Origin: Saprospiraceae bacterium
GTDB taxonomy: Bacteria > Bacteroidota > Bacteroidia > Chitinophagales > Saprospiraceae
Assembly: GCA_026982695.1 (NCBI GenBank)
Contig: JALSGS010000008.1
Span: 31,637-95,636 of the forward strand
DNA length: 64,000 nt
Direction of reading: 5' to 3'
Below are positions 1 through 8,415 of this stretch, one piece after another. Position numbers and translations under genes: made by a program. Every line of letters starts with the position of its first letter. The stretch's first letter is position 1. The notes under the pieces are model-generated. The model was not told the origin of the DNA. It saw only the letters and a list, made by a program, of their open reading frames with translations, and did not search any database.

Positions 1-1
1 G

Positions 2-121
2 ATGGAACGCGATTTGCGCACGCCCTTTGGTGGTGTGAAGTCGTCGGGTGTTGGACGAGAAGGAGGCTGGGAAGCGCTTCGTTTTTTCACCGAGCCAAAG
101 AATGTATGTGTGAGGTATTAA
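2..121 (+). CDS. Aldehyde dehydrogenase, C-terminal fragment (5' end outside window)
   Basis: Only the last 39 codons are present, read in frame from the window edge to a TAA stop. The peptide contains PFGGVKSSGVGREGG followed by FFTEPKNVCV, which is the C-terminal signature of NAD-dependent aldehyde dehydrogenases, closest in character to the 2-aminomuconate / 2-hydroxymuconic semialdehyde dehydrogenase subgroup (inference from the FFTE.KNVCV ending). Those enzymes act in tryptophan (kynurenine) or catechol meta-cleavage catabolism. The catalytic Cys and Glu lie outside the window, so substrate cannot be judged. It converges on lpxD, whose stop lies 23 bases away, with no terminator visible between them. 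Confidence 0.85.
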   Translation: MERDLRTPFGGVKSSGVGREGGWEALRFFTEPKNVCVRY

Positions 122-143
122 AGCGTGGGTGGAGGTGTGTGAC

Positions 144-1073
144 TCATCGGCGTTTTTTCATCCATCGAGGGAGTTGGCGTAGTGCTGCCAGTTGTCGTTG
201 TACTTGGCGGATGTCATCGGCGGGATAGCCAAATACTACTTTGCCGTCGGGTATGTCTTTGGATACACCTGATTTGGCCCCTATGAGTACTCTTCGGCCT
301 ATGTGCAAATTTTGCGCAATCCCTGCTTGGCCGTATACGACCGTGTGATCGCCAATGGTAGTGTTGCCACTCACACCTGCTTGTCCAGCAATCAGGCAAT
401 GCCGACCAATGACCACATCGTGCCCTATGTGTACCTGGCTGTCGAGTTTGCTGCCCTGTCCAATGATGGTATCGCCTGACACGCCTTTGTTAATCGTACA
501 ACCAGCACCGATTTCTACATCGTCTTCGATGAGCACACGGCCACAAGACCACCACTTCAGATAGCCCGTTTCTGTGCGCTTATAATAGAAGGCGTCGGTG
601 CCGATGAGTGCGCCTGCATGGATGCGCACGCGTGCACCTATGTGCACATAGCTGTGAATGATGGCACCTGCCTGAATGTAGGTCTTGGGGCCAATCACTA
701 CTTCATGCCCAATCACCACTTGGGGCTCAATAATGGCGCTGGGGTGAATCTTTGCCGACTCGCTAATGGCTTGGGTCAGTGGCATAAAAGGTCTAAAGTG
801 ACGTGCCAATTTGTTAAAAGCCGTAAAGGGTTGGTCACATACCAATACTGTTTTGCCTTGGGGCGGGTCGATTGGTTTGTTGAGAATGATGACTGAAGCT
901 TCAGAAGCAAGGGCTTTTTGAAAGTACTTGGGCAGATCTGAGAAGGTGATATCGCCAGGAGTGACTTTGTGTATTTCGTTGAGCCCAGTAGCAAATAAGT
1001 GTGCATCGCCGATGAGGGTAGCCCCAATCATGCGTGCAATTTCGCTTACAGGGACAGGTTGTGGAAATTTCAT
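144..1073 (-). CDS. lpxD: UDP-3-O-acylglucosamine N-acyltransferase LpxD
   Basis: LpxD adds the second (N-linked) hydroxyacyl chain to UDP-3-O-acyl-glucosamine in lipid A synthesis, in the cytoplasm. The N-terminal uridine-binding domain (about residues 1-95) is followed by a long left-handed beta-helix built of hexapeptide repeats (VVIGHEVVIGPKTYI-like) and a short basic C-terminus. The catalytic His lies in VHIGHDVVIG. At about 309 residues it is slightly shorter than the E. coli enzyme (341), as in many Bacteroidota that carry more than one LpxD-like protein. I start it at the ATG at 1073 (MKFPQPVPVS). A longer reading begins at a TTG at 1109, but that lies inside the promoter box at 1107-1114. 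It is divergent from the gene at 1293. Confidence 0.9.
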   Translation of the reverse strand: MKFPQPVPVSEIARMIGATLIGDAHLFATGLNEIHKVTPGDITFSDLPKYFQKALASEASVIILNKPIDPPQGKTVLVCDQPFTAFNKLARHFRPFMPLTQAISESAKIHPSAIIEPQVVIGHEVVIGPKTYIQAGAIIHSYVHIGARVRIHAGALIGTDAFYYKRTETGYLKWWSCGRVLIEDDVEIGAGCTINKGVSGDTIIGQGSKLDSQVHIGHDVVIGRHCLIAGQAGVSGNTTIGDHTVVYGQAGIAQNLHIGRRVLIGAKSGVSKDIPDGKVVFGYPADDIRQVQRQLAALRQLPRWMKKRR

Positions 1074-1106
1074 TGGCTGGAAGGTATGAGTGTGTATAAG
1101 ATGTCC

Positions 1107-1114
1107 CAAAGATA
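1107..1114 (-). promoter_or_regulatory. Bacteroidota -7 promoter element for lpxD
   Basis: On the minus strand this reads TATCTTTG, an exact match to the Bacteroidota -7 consensus TAnnTTTG. It lies about 33 bases upstream of the chosen lpxD ATG. No good TTG -33 box is seen at the usual distance, so the call rests on the -7 element and its position. Confidence 0.5.
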
Positions 1115-1225
1115 GTTGGGCTGTGGCAATTCTTGGGCTGGGCGTTGCGTTGAGGTTTGGATTGTTTTTGACTGATAGCCGCCCGTAGCGTTTAGGTATG
1201 GTGGTATTCTAAAGTAGAATGGCCC

Positions 1226-1233
1226 TATCTTTG
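1226..1233 (+). promoter_or_regulatory. Bacteroidota -7 promoter element for the gene at 1293
   Basis: TATCTTTG, identical to the lpxD element on the other strand, sits 59 bases upstream of the ATG at 1293. No clear TTG -33 box is present. The two elements point away from each other, as expected for a divergent promoter region. Confidence 0.5.
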
Positions 1234-1292
1234 GACAACGCCTTGCATAGATGCACGGATGTCATTGGTATTTGTACTTGAAAATAAACTCT

Positions 1293-3011
1293 ATGAGAAA
1301 GATCGCATTTTTTTGCTTTTTGCTTTGGTGGATGGGGGGTAACCGCGTGTCGGCCCAGGTAGTCTCTGATGAGCAGTACGTTTATACCATCCACTTGGGT
1401 ACTTTTCCCGAAGTATTGCCCCAAGATTTTGCATCATTGCGCACTTTGGGTTTTGTCTACAGCCAACCCATTGGGCGTATGGTCGATGTGTTCATGGGTG
1501 GATGGAACGATGAGGCTGCTGCGCGAAAGTTAATACCTACACTACAGAATATGGGCTTCAATGCCTCGGTACGCAAGTTGCCTGTGACACAGGGAAAGCC
1601 AGTACGCGTCATACAATTGGAAGCCAGGCGTAGCACAGCACCTATAGCGTGGGAAAAATACTTTGTAGCGGAGTCGTTGCACGTACTTATAGCCAATGAT
1701 ATAGTCAAGATTTTGTCGGGTCCTTATGAGAGTGAAGCTGCACTCAATGCAGATTTGCAACGTTTTCGAGCAAGTGGTTTTCCGAAAGCTTTTCCAAAAA
1801 CGGTAAACAGCGCAATGCTACACGAGGTGACTGGCTTTGAGACAGGGGGAGTCAAGCGCCCAGCTTTTCGCATTGACTTGGCGCATCCCAAGCGCATTGC
1901 CTCAGAAGCCGAACCCGTTACCTATGACCAACCTGAGTCAGTGCGTTTGGCCAGCAAAGGAGGAGCGCATGCAGTAACACCACAAGAACAGGGCAATGCG
2001 ATAATACCACAACCAGAGGTGCGTAGCAATGTACGGCGTAGCTCAGCACGCCATCTGCAAGAGATACTCAAAACTTTGGGGTATCTTTCTTCGGGTATCG
2101 ATGGTTATTATGGCAATATGACAGCTGCGGCTTTTGCCAAAGCTTGGGCCGAACATCGGCAAGTGAACAAGTACAAAGTACTGGCTAATAGCCCGCTTTT
2201 CTCTCAAAAGACACAGTCTGTAATCCTTCCCTTGCAACGTGCTATAGATGAGCTGATGAGTGAACCAGAGGCTGCTTTGTCCGTATTGGCCACTGCTACT
2301 CGCCCTGAGGCCAAGGCATGGCGTGCCTATTACTTGTTTATGCGCCAGGGGCCTTCGCCCCAGGTAGACCAGCTCATGAATGAGGCTATTCGCGCTGCTT
2401 TTGTCGATGCAGATCCGAAGCGTTTCCCCATGTTCGACTTTAGGGCACGATATACTTATCCGGATCTGGAGCAGTTACTGCGTCACTTGTTTTACGTGCA
2501 AGTGGCTGCGCCTAAAGACCCTTTGGGGTTGCCATGTTGGTTATTTCAGCGTCATGGAAAACTGATGAATCAAATATTGAGCGAGCCTGTCGCTCAGCGC
2601 AATAAGTGGATCTTGTCGCCTTGTAGTGATACATATGATTGGGAGTACATACGCGTGTTGCGCGTAGTAATGGAAGACATGTCTGCGGGGCAAGAACCAT
2701 CTTGGCAGGAAGTACAGGGGGCCGAATCGAGGTGGCTGCAACTCATGTGGCTGCCCCAGCTGATCGATGTAGAAGAGGCACAAAAAGCTGTAGCGTGGGC
2801 CGAGCGTCTGCAGCAGAGTGTGAGCGGGTGGAAATTGCGTGATCCGTTGTTGGCCCACATCGGTGTGGCTTGGCAGTTGGCTTGGTTTCAATCTTTTATT
2901 CTGCTTGAAGATTACTTCATGGATCAGGGTTTTAAGCCTACTGAAGCACGGGCTCTGGCAGCAGCAACCCTCCAAGCCTTGGCCCAACCGTGGATGAAGC
3001 GATTTATTTGA
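1293..3011 (+). CDS. Secreted SPOR-like / peptidoglycan-binding-like protein
   Basis: The start is the ATG of MRKIAFFCFLLWW, which gives a typical signal peptide ending in SAQ; the ATG at 1251 would put 14 odd residues before it. The mature N-terminus has two imperfect stretches resembling SPOR units (YTIHLGTFPE... with a later KILSGPYESEAALNADLQRF), the fold that binds denuded peptidoglycan. Around residues 250-300 a segment (LQEILKTLGYLSSGIDGYYG) resembles the PG_binding_1 domain. The last 270 residues, rich in Trp and Gln, match no domain I recognise. It probably acts in the periplasm on the cell wall, but no catalytic motif is visible. It is a single gene, convergent with the cytochrome operon. 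Confidence 0.6.
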   Translation: MRKIAFFCFLLWWMGGNRVSAQVVSDEQYVYTIHLGTFPEVLPQDFASLRTLGFVYSQPIGRMVDVFMGGWNDEAAARKLIPTLQNMGFNASVRKLPVTQGKPVRVIQLEARRSTAPIAWEKYFVAESLHVLIANDIVKILSGPYESEAALNADLQRFRASGFPKAFPKTVNSAMLHEVTGFETGGVKRPAFRIDLAHPKRIASEAEPVTYDQPESVRLASKGGAHAVTPQEQGNAIIPQPEVRSNVRRSSARHLQEILKTLGYLSSGIDGYYGNMTAAAFAKAWAEHRQVNKYKVLANSPLFSQKTQSVILPLQRAIDELMSEPEAALSVLATATRPEAKAWRAYYLFMRQGPSPQVDQLMNEAIRAAFVDADPKRFPMFDFRARYTYPDLEQLLRHLFYVQVAAPKDPLGLPCWLFQRHGKLMNQILSEPVAQRNKWILSPCSDTYDWEYIRVLRVVMEDMSAGQEPSWQEVQGAESRWLQLMWLPQLIDVEEAQKAVAWAERLQQSVSGWKLRDPLLAHIGVAWQLAWFQSFILLEDYFMDQGFKPTEARALAAATLQALAQPWMKRFI

Positions 3012-3039
3012 GGTGCACTTACACGTGGTGCCGCTCAGC

Positions 3040-4089
3040 TCATTGCTCGCTATGTGCTTGTGTCTCTATGAAAGCGCGTAGGTCTTCTACTTGCTGATGG
3101 CTCATCTTTTCAAGTGTAAAGTTGGGCATATAGGCTCGTTTGCCAGGAATAGGCTCCGTGCCCCACCGAATTACTTGGTAGATCGAGTAGCGCGTGTAAC
3201 GTGCAATGTGTTTGGACAAAAAGGAGAAAGTGCGCAGATCGTAGTCGAGTGCAAAAAAGGAGAAGCGTTTATCCCAGTGACAGTGCAAGCAACTTTGCTG
3301 GTAGATGAGCCGACCGCGTTGTGGGTTGCCTGGAGGTACAGCATATCCTTGGCGGCGGTCATCGGGGGGTGGTACAAAGGTGGCTGGTGAAGCTTGCAAG
3401 TAGTGCGATTTGATCAGCTCAATGGTGGCACCTGAGGGGCGGCCTTGGGCCAGTGCGCCTTCTACCTCTTGCCATTCGTGGGGGGTGAGTTGCAGATCCC
3501 CCATTTTGAGTTGCAATGTCCAAAAATAGGCCAATACCGATTCGAGCTCCCATGGTGCGAGGTGCCTTCCCTGAGAGCAGGCAATGGCACATAACTGAAT
3601 AGCTTCGCGCAAATCGTAGCGTGCCCTGTATACCAGGTCACCGTATTTCTTTTCATAGTCACCATTGTAAAATGAGGTACGATTGACTACACCGTACATT
3701 GTAGTGCCAGGTAAAAAGGGAATGCCTTGTGCGGCACAATAGTCTAGGCGAGCTTCGGGGTCAGCTACAGATAGATCTGGGTCTTCGCGGACCATGTTGT
3801 GGCAAGAGGTGCATACAAAGTGAGGGCTCTGTTTAGTAGTGCGTTGGCCATCGGGGCCAGTGGTAGTACCGTAATGTACAATATCGTAACCGCGTACTAC
3901 GCTAACCCCCCGCAACTTGAAATTGGGTTTGTGGGGTAGCGGCGGATCACCCAATCGTTCCAAAACCTCTGCTACGGGAGTATCTGGATGTAAAGAATAC
4001 TCCGAATCAGAAACTGTAGGCCGAAAGGCTGAAGCGCCAAGTAGTATAATGGACAATATGACGAGTACTGCGTAGAGCCACGAGCGCAT
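3040..4089 (-). CDS. Dihaem c-type cytochrome, membrane-anchored
   Basis: The protein has 349 residues with an N-terminal hydrophobic segment (residues 4-20) that may act as signal or anchor, and two CXXCH haem c motifs: CTSCH at 93-97 and CLHCH at 267-271. Methionines suitable as axial ligands follow each half (for example YMPNF near the C-terminus). It should work on the periplasmic side as an electron carrier or as a subunit of an oxidoreductase. It is the last gene of a three-gene operon; the DUF5777 gene ends 28 bases upstream. It lacks the MauG/cytochrome c peroxidase motifs I would expect, so the electron partner is unknown. Confidence 0.8.
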   Translation of the reverse strand: MRSWLYAVLVILSIILLGASAFRPTVSDSEYSLHPDTPVAEVLERLGDPPLPHKPNFKLRGVSVVRGYDIVHYGTTTGPDGQRTTKQSPHFVCTSCHNMVREDPDLSVADPEARLDYCAAQGIPFLPGTTMYGVVNRTSFYNGDYEKKYGDLVYRARYDLREAIQLCAIACSQGRHLAPWELESVLAYFWTLQLKMGDLQLTPHEWQEVEGALAQGRPSGATIELIKSHYLQASPATFVPPPDDRRQGYAVPPGNPQRGRLIYQQSCLHCHWDKRFSFFALDYDLRTFSFLSKHIARYTRYSIYQVIRWGTEPIPGKRAYMPNFTLEKMSHQQVEDLRAFIETQAHSEQ

Positions 4090-4117
4090 GGTGTAGCAAT
4101 TTGTTCTCTATCGTACG

Positions 4118-4999
4118 TTACAGGTTGAATAAGCGCGAGATCGTAAAGCCCAAGCGAAATTCACCCTGACGCCAACTTTGCGTAGTTTCAGGTATAAAGT
4201 CCGTTTCTACAATACCTGCTGAATTGGTTAAGTTGATTTGGAAGACATGTCCTCCCGTCTCTACTTCGATACCTACACCAATGGGGAGATAGTAATTAGG
4301 TGCATCGGGATGTTTGACAGTTTGCAACGGGCTTTGATTGCCGTTGAGCGGTAGTTGTACATCCATAATAAAGGATAGCATCTTAGTAAGTTGGATATGA
4401 GTTGCTAAGCCACTCGCAAAAATGGTATTGTCGTCATAGTGAGGTACCAGATTGCGATGTACAGTAGAAAGGGTAAGTTGTAGGCCAATGTATTCGGAGA
4501 GTTTGTGAGCGATGAGCAGCTGGCCACTAAATGCCAAGCGGTGTGAAAACTGAGGAAAGCTACTTACAGCACCTGAGCCTTCTACCTGCGACATGGTGGA
4601 CAATGATCCGAGTGCAGTAGCTGCGATAGTAAAGGGCATAGTAGGGCGTTGTTGTGCCAGACGTGCTTTGAAGTTGAGATTGAGTAATTGGCGTCGATCA
4701 CCAGCACCTTTTGTGCGATATAGCCCTAACATGAAATTTTCAGATACGCCATAGTCGAATCCAAAAAGTACATCAGCAGCATTCTCTAGGCCATAAAATG
4801 TAGGCCAACCCCCAGCATCGCCCAGCATGTCACCAAAGCGGTGTACGATGCGTATGTCGAGGCGGCGTGGTGCAAGCATCTCTACTGACTGCGTGTTGAT
4901 GATGCGCGTGTCGTGAAAAGTGCGCACAACTCTTTCTCGGCTTTGTGCCCACGCGCCTAATGCACACCATAGCAAGCAGTAGGTGAGTAAATGTCTCAT
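4118..4999 (-). CDS. DUF5777 family beta-barrel protein
   Basis: The 293-residue product has a signal peptide (cleavage after AWAQ) and alternating beta-strand character through to a terminal aromatic-containing strand (RLFNL), typical of an outer-membrane barrel. The region RRLDIRIVHRFGDMLGDAGG followed by FFGFDYGVSENFMLGLYRTK-like strands is characteristic of DUF5777, a Bacteroidota family often found next to c-type cytochromes. It lies between two cytochrome-like genes, 9 bases after one and 28 before the other, so the three are surely cotranscribed. A role as an outer-membrane conduit or scaffold for the cytochromes is inference. Confidence 0.75.
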   Translation of the reverse strand: MRHLLTYCLLWCALGAWAQSRERVVRTFHDTRIINTQSVEMLAPRRLDIRIVHRFGDMLGDAGGWPTFYGLENAADVLFGFDYGVSENFMLGLYRTKGAGDRRQLLNLNFKARLAQQRPTMPFTIAATALGSLSTMSQVEGSGAVSSFPQFSHRLAFSGQLLIAHKLSEYIGLQLTLSTVHRNLVPHYDDNTIFASGLATHIQLTKMLSFIMDVQLPLNGNQSPLQTVKHPDAPNYYLPIGVGIEVETGGHVFQINLTNSAGIVETDFIPETTQSWRQGEFRLGFTISRLFNL

Positions 5000-5008
5000 C
5001 GTAGCAAT

Positions 5009-5380
5009 TTATTGTTTTGGGAAGCCAGCATTGATCCAACATTCAATGAGTAGCAGTTCTTCCTCAGTGAGCGGTTCCGATCCTTGTGGTGGCATGTCGC
5101 GTTGATCCAAGGTGCGTTTTTTGAATCGCCCATTGTCCAAACGTGGCAGCATACTTTCGTATGTGGTAAAGTCGCCAGCACTGGAGCCAGCAGAGTGACA
5201 ACCAGGTATGGCACATTTGCTGTCAATGATGGGCTTGATGGTGCCTATGTATACGGGCATGAGTGTATCGCACGCACTATTGACTTGTGGCTCAGGTAGC
5301 TTGTCTTTTGTGCAGGATGAAAAGAGGACGGTGAATATCACCCCACTAGTGAAAAAAAATTCCAAGGCGCGAAGAGTCAT
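5009..5380 (-). CDS. Small lipoprotein with an unusual CX4CH haem-like motif
   Basis: The 123-residue protein has a lipoprotein signal (LFSSC lipobox near residue 22) and a mature domain with KCAIPGCHSAG followed by FTTYESML, the layout of small Bacteroidota/planctomycete-type cytochromes, and a conserved-looking MPPQG before the C-terminal helix. The Cys pair is separated by four residues, not two, so it is CX4CH and not the canonical CXXCH. The Met in DMPPQG could be the distal haem ligand. It is the first gene of the operon. If haem is attached, it would be a membrane-tethered monohaem electron carrier; if not, it is a degenerate relative. Confidence 0.65.
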   Translation of the reverse strand: MTLRALEFFFTSGVIFTVLFSSCTKDKLPEPQVNSACDTLMPVYIGTIKPIIDSKCAIPGCHSAGSSAGDFTTYESMLPRLDNGRFKKRTLDQRDMPPQGSEPLTEEELLLIECWINAGFPKQ

Positions 5381-5746
5381 TCAGCGTCTGTTTGTTTTAA
5401 GTAGTGATTTATTAGATCGAAGCTAATGCGAAAATAACTATTGCCAATCTTATTATTGGATTGTAACAGCCTTTTATGCATTGGCGGCCATTTGGCTACC
5501 TGTAGTAACAGTGTAAGTTTTTTTAGCGTATGAGGTTAATGCAATGGAGTGCTCCGTTTTGAAGACATTTGTAATGAGAATGACACAATGAATAGCCTGA
5601 GAATTGCCAAAATCCGTGCCACGCATCAGGCGTAAACAATACACAATATGAGATGCATAATGTTATCTATGGATTAAATTCATTAGCCTTTGCATACTTA
5701 CTGTTAAGTAGATAAGGCAATAAAGTGCCTTAAAAATCAACTTTTT
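5381..5746. other. Intergenic region, no gene seen
   Basis: This 366-base AT-rich gap separates the divergent cytochrome operon and the gene at 5747, so it should carry both promoters. No exact TAnnTTTG element was found on either strand near the starts; TAGCCTTTG at 5684-5692 has one base too many. No hairpin or RNA gene was recognised. Confidence 0.4.
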
Positions 5747-6796
5747 GTGAAATTTACTGTAGCCAACAAGCAGCTTTGGAAATCACTTTTTTCCGAAACT
5801 GAGGCGTTGTTGAAGGTATACAGCACGCAGCAGCGAGTTATAGGCGAATTGCCACCCGTTCGTGTGTGCCATCCGTTGCTAAATGAAGACTGGTACCTCT
5901 ATTTCTTTGTACAAGAGCAAGCAATGTCATTGCATTGGTTGCCAGGGCGCACTGCACTGCACACGTTGGCACGTCTTTGGGCTGCAAAAGGATCGGCCGA
6001 CATCCAGATAGCTACGGCTTTTTTACATCATTACCAGCTTGTTTGGGGCGAGAAATTGCCCTCAGTACCTATTTTTGAACAGGTGTTGACGTATTTGTCG
6101 TTAGGAGATCGATGGGAAAAGGGTAAGGTATTGTTGGTCCATCAGCAGGGCCCTTATACGCATTTGCCCGTGTCGGATGAGGCTTTGCGCCAGATGCATG
6201 TGGCCGTTTTGGGTATGCGTGCCCTGATGTGCGGGCAAGTAGAGCAAGAGGCTGATGGGTGGGCAGATATGCGAGATGAGGAGCTGCTCGCGTTGTCTTT
6301 TGATGACGAGTCACATATTTGGCACGTAGATAAAGAAATACTGGACGTATTTGATAGCGATATTGCTTATGGCGTGGTCGATGAGTTGAGTGACGAGCAA
6401 AAACGGCGTTTGAGCAACTTGAGTCGAAAGGATGAGGTGGCGGCATTGGTTTTGCGCACGACGCCTCTGTTGATGACAGAAGCAGGGCGTGTGGCGTTCC
6501 ATGTGGCTGCTGCGATTACTTGGGCCGACGATGGACGTCCGCATCTGATTGCGCTTTATCAGCCTCAGCAAGTATATGACAATGAACTGCTCGAGCAGTT
6601 GGTCGGTATGTTCGAACAACAGGGATGGATGCCTCACGTTATAGTAGTTGATACGCGATTGGCTGCTGAAATGGCGTGGCCATTGCGGGAGGTGGGAGTG
6701 CGCATATATGTAGTAGAAGAAGAGAAAGAAGCCGTCTTTCAGGTGTTGGGCCAGTGGCTCGGTCACACTGTGGCACGGGCCATGCATAGCGCATAG
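5747..6796 (+). CDS. Uncharacterised protein, possibly DUF6930-like
   Basis: The 349-residue protein starts at a GTG and has no signal peptide or membrane segment, so it should be cytoplasmic. Residues 30-130 contain aromatic-rich strands (DWYLYFFVQEQ, LHWLPGR). The C-terminal third (RPHLIALYQPQQVYDNE ... VIVVDTRLAAEMAWPLREVG) resembles proteins annotated as DUF7309/DUF6930, in which a predicted value or ligand domain ends in a similar VVD...A..L pattern. That match is from memory and weak. It is a single gene convergent with glgA (39-base gap). No function can be assigned. Confidence 0.6.
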   Translation: MKFTVANKQLWKSLFSETEALLKVYSTQQRVIGELPPVRVCHPLLNEDWYLYFFVQEQAMSLHWLPGRTALHTLARLWAAKGSADIQIATAFLHHYQLVWGEKLPSVPIFEQVLTYLSLGDRWEKGKVLLVHQQGPYTHLPVSDEALRQMHVAVLGMRALMCGQVEQEADGWADMRDEELLALSFDDESHIWHVDKEILDVFDSDIAYGVVDELSDEQKRRLSNLSRKDEVAALVLRTTPLLMTEAGRVAFHVAAAITWADDGRPHLIALYQPQQVYDNELLEQLVGMFEQQGWMPHVIVVDTRLAAEMAWPLREVGVRIYVVEEEKEAVFQVLGQWLGHTVARAMHSA

Positions 6797-6835
6797 CGTG
6801 CCACAGCCCTATAGAGGAATGCGGTAGAGTAATTA

Positions 6836-8284
6836 TTAATGAATGAGCGAATCATATAGCTGAGCGTACGTACGGGCTGAGCGCTCCCAAGAAAAATCGA
6901 CTTTCATGTCGTAGTTGCGCGTTTTGCGAAAGCGCTTTTGGTCTTGGTAGAGTTGTAGTGCACGCCACACAGCAGCTGTAGCATCTGTCAAGTCGAAATG
7001 AGTGAACTGAATGCCTCGCGCGCCGGGCAAAGGGCGCGTGTCGGCATAGTCAACGACGGTATCGCGCAGGCCACCTACTGCACGCACGATGGGAACTGTA
7101 CCGTAGCGTGCTGCGTACATTTGGTTAAGCCCACAGGGTTCTACACGTGAGGGCATGATGAGCAGGTCTGAGCCGGCATATAGTTGATGTGCCAGGGCTT
7201 CGTTGTATTCGAGGGCAGCATCGAATCGGCCCTTGAAATGGTGCATTATCTGGCGCAATGCCTGCTCGATGGCAGCGTCGCCCGACCCCAATATCAACCA
7301 CGACAAGGGAAAGCCGCTGCCCAGCGTCCGGCCGATGAGGTCGGGTAGTAGGTCAGCTCCTTTCTCTCGAGCCAGCCTGCCGATGTAGGTCACTACAGGT
7401 AGCTGGGGCTCAAAGCGAAAGCGTTGGGCTAGCGCCAGCTTGTTTTCGTCCTTGTATTTCTGGATGGCATGGCCTTTTAGATTGTAAAAGATGTGCCGAT
7501 CGGTGCGAGGGTTCCACACTTCTGTATCGATACCGTTGAGGATGCCATGGGCTTTGGGCCATTCGTGGCGGATGAGCCACTCTAAGCCGTTGCTGTGCTC
7601 GCGTAGTTCTTCGAGGTAGCCAGGTGATACAGTAGTAAATGCCCAGCAACACTTGATGGCTGCTGCCAGCGGATTGATGGCGTGATTCCAATCGAGCAAT
7701 TCTCGTGCTTCGGCATCGAACCATGGCAATAGATGTATTAGGTCCCAGCTAAAAGCACCGTGATATGCCCCATTGTGGATGGTGAATACCGTGCGTATGT
7801 CTGCCAAGTTGCGATATTCTGGGCAGTGTTTGACCATAAAAGGTATCAGCCCTGTGTGGTGATCGTGGCAGTGTAGTAACTGTGGCTTGTAGGCCATGCC
7901 TTGTACCCATTGCAAGGCAGCTTGTTGAAACACTAGGTGGCGCACTACTTCATCGCTCCAACCTCGGCCTGTATCGTCTAGGTAGATACTCGAGCGGTCG
8001 AAAAGGCCAGGAATGTGTGCCACAAAAAGGGGAAAAGCAGTAGGGTCGTTTTCGACATATTCGATGCAATAGGCATAGTATCGCTCGTGGAGGCGTACTT
8101 TGCCAGACCACACGACCTGTGTGGGATGTGTGTCGAGCCAGTGCGTGCGATGCTTGGGTATGAGTACCGCAGCATCCCATCCGATGCGGTTCAGATATTT
8201 GGGCAAGGCGCCTACCACGTCGCCCATGCCTCCTGCCTTAGCAGCCGGATAGCATTCCATGCTTAGATGCAGTACTGTAGCCAT
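6836..8284 (-). CDS. glgA: Glycogen synthase, GT5 family
   Basis: GlgA transfers glucose from ADP- or UDP-glucose to the non-reducing end of alpha-1,4-glucan in the cytoplasm. The N-terminal Rossmann domain opens with LHLSMECYPAAKAGGMGDVV, which carries the KxGG nucleotide-sugar motif; the C-terminal domain has IGRLAREKGADLL and the SRVEPCGLNQMYAARYG acceptor/donor loop with the catalytic Glu. The length, 482 residues from the ATG at 8284, is normal. A longer reading from a TTG at 8353 adds 23 residues with no family likeness, so I reject it. No other glycogen gene is adjacent. Confidence 0.92.
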   Translation of the reverse strand: MATVLHLSMECYPAAKAGGMGDVVGALPKYLNRIGWDAAVLIPKHRTHWLDTHPTQVVWSGKVRLHERYYAYCIEYVENDPTAFPLFVAHIPGLFDRSSIYLDDTGRGWSDEVVRHLVFQQAALQWVQGMAYKPQLLHCHDHHTGLIPFMVKHCPEYRNLADIRTVFTIHNGAYHGAFSWDLIHLLPWFDAEARELLDWNHAINPLAAAIKCCWAFTTVSPGYLEELREHSNGLEWLIRHEWPKAHGILNGIDTEVWNPRTDRHIFYNLKGHAIQKYKDENKLALAQRFRFEPQLPVVTYIGRLAREKGADLLPDLIGRTLGSGFPLSWLILGSGDAAIEQALRQIMHHFKGRFDAALEYNEALAHQLYAGSDLLIMPSRVEPCGLNQMYAARYGTVPIVRAVGGLRDTVVDYADTRPLPGARGIQFTHFDLTDATAAVWRALQLYQDQKRFRKTRNYDMKVDFSWERSARTYAQLYDSLIH

Positions 8285-8384
8285 GTGTAGGTACTTGAAA
8301 TAGTGTGGCCATTGGAGATGATCGAACTTTTGATTTGTCTGGAGTGTACCCAAAATAACCGTGCCTCGTCAGTGAGGTAAGGAT

Positions 8385-8392
8385 TAACTTTG
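8385..8392 (+). promoter_or_regulatory. Bacteroidota -7 promoter element for the gene at 8416
   Basis: TAACTTTG matches TAnnTTTG exactly and lies 23 bases before the ATG at 8416, giving a short leader. No TTG -33 box is seen. Confidence 0.45.
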
Positions 8393-8415
8393 CAAAGAAC
8401 CTAAAAAGAAATCGA

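Noticed and set aside
5684..5692. TAGCCTTTG as a promoter for the gene at 5747
   Set aside because: It has three bases between TA and TTTG where the consensus has two, and no TTG box supports it.
6311..6787. Open frame of 158 codons antisense to the gene at 5747
   Set aside because: No family likeness, unusual amino-acid mix, and no promoter; the plus-strand gene is longer and has ordinary codon use.
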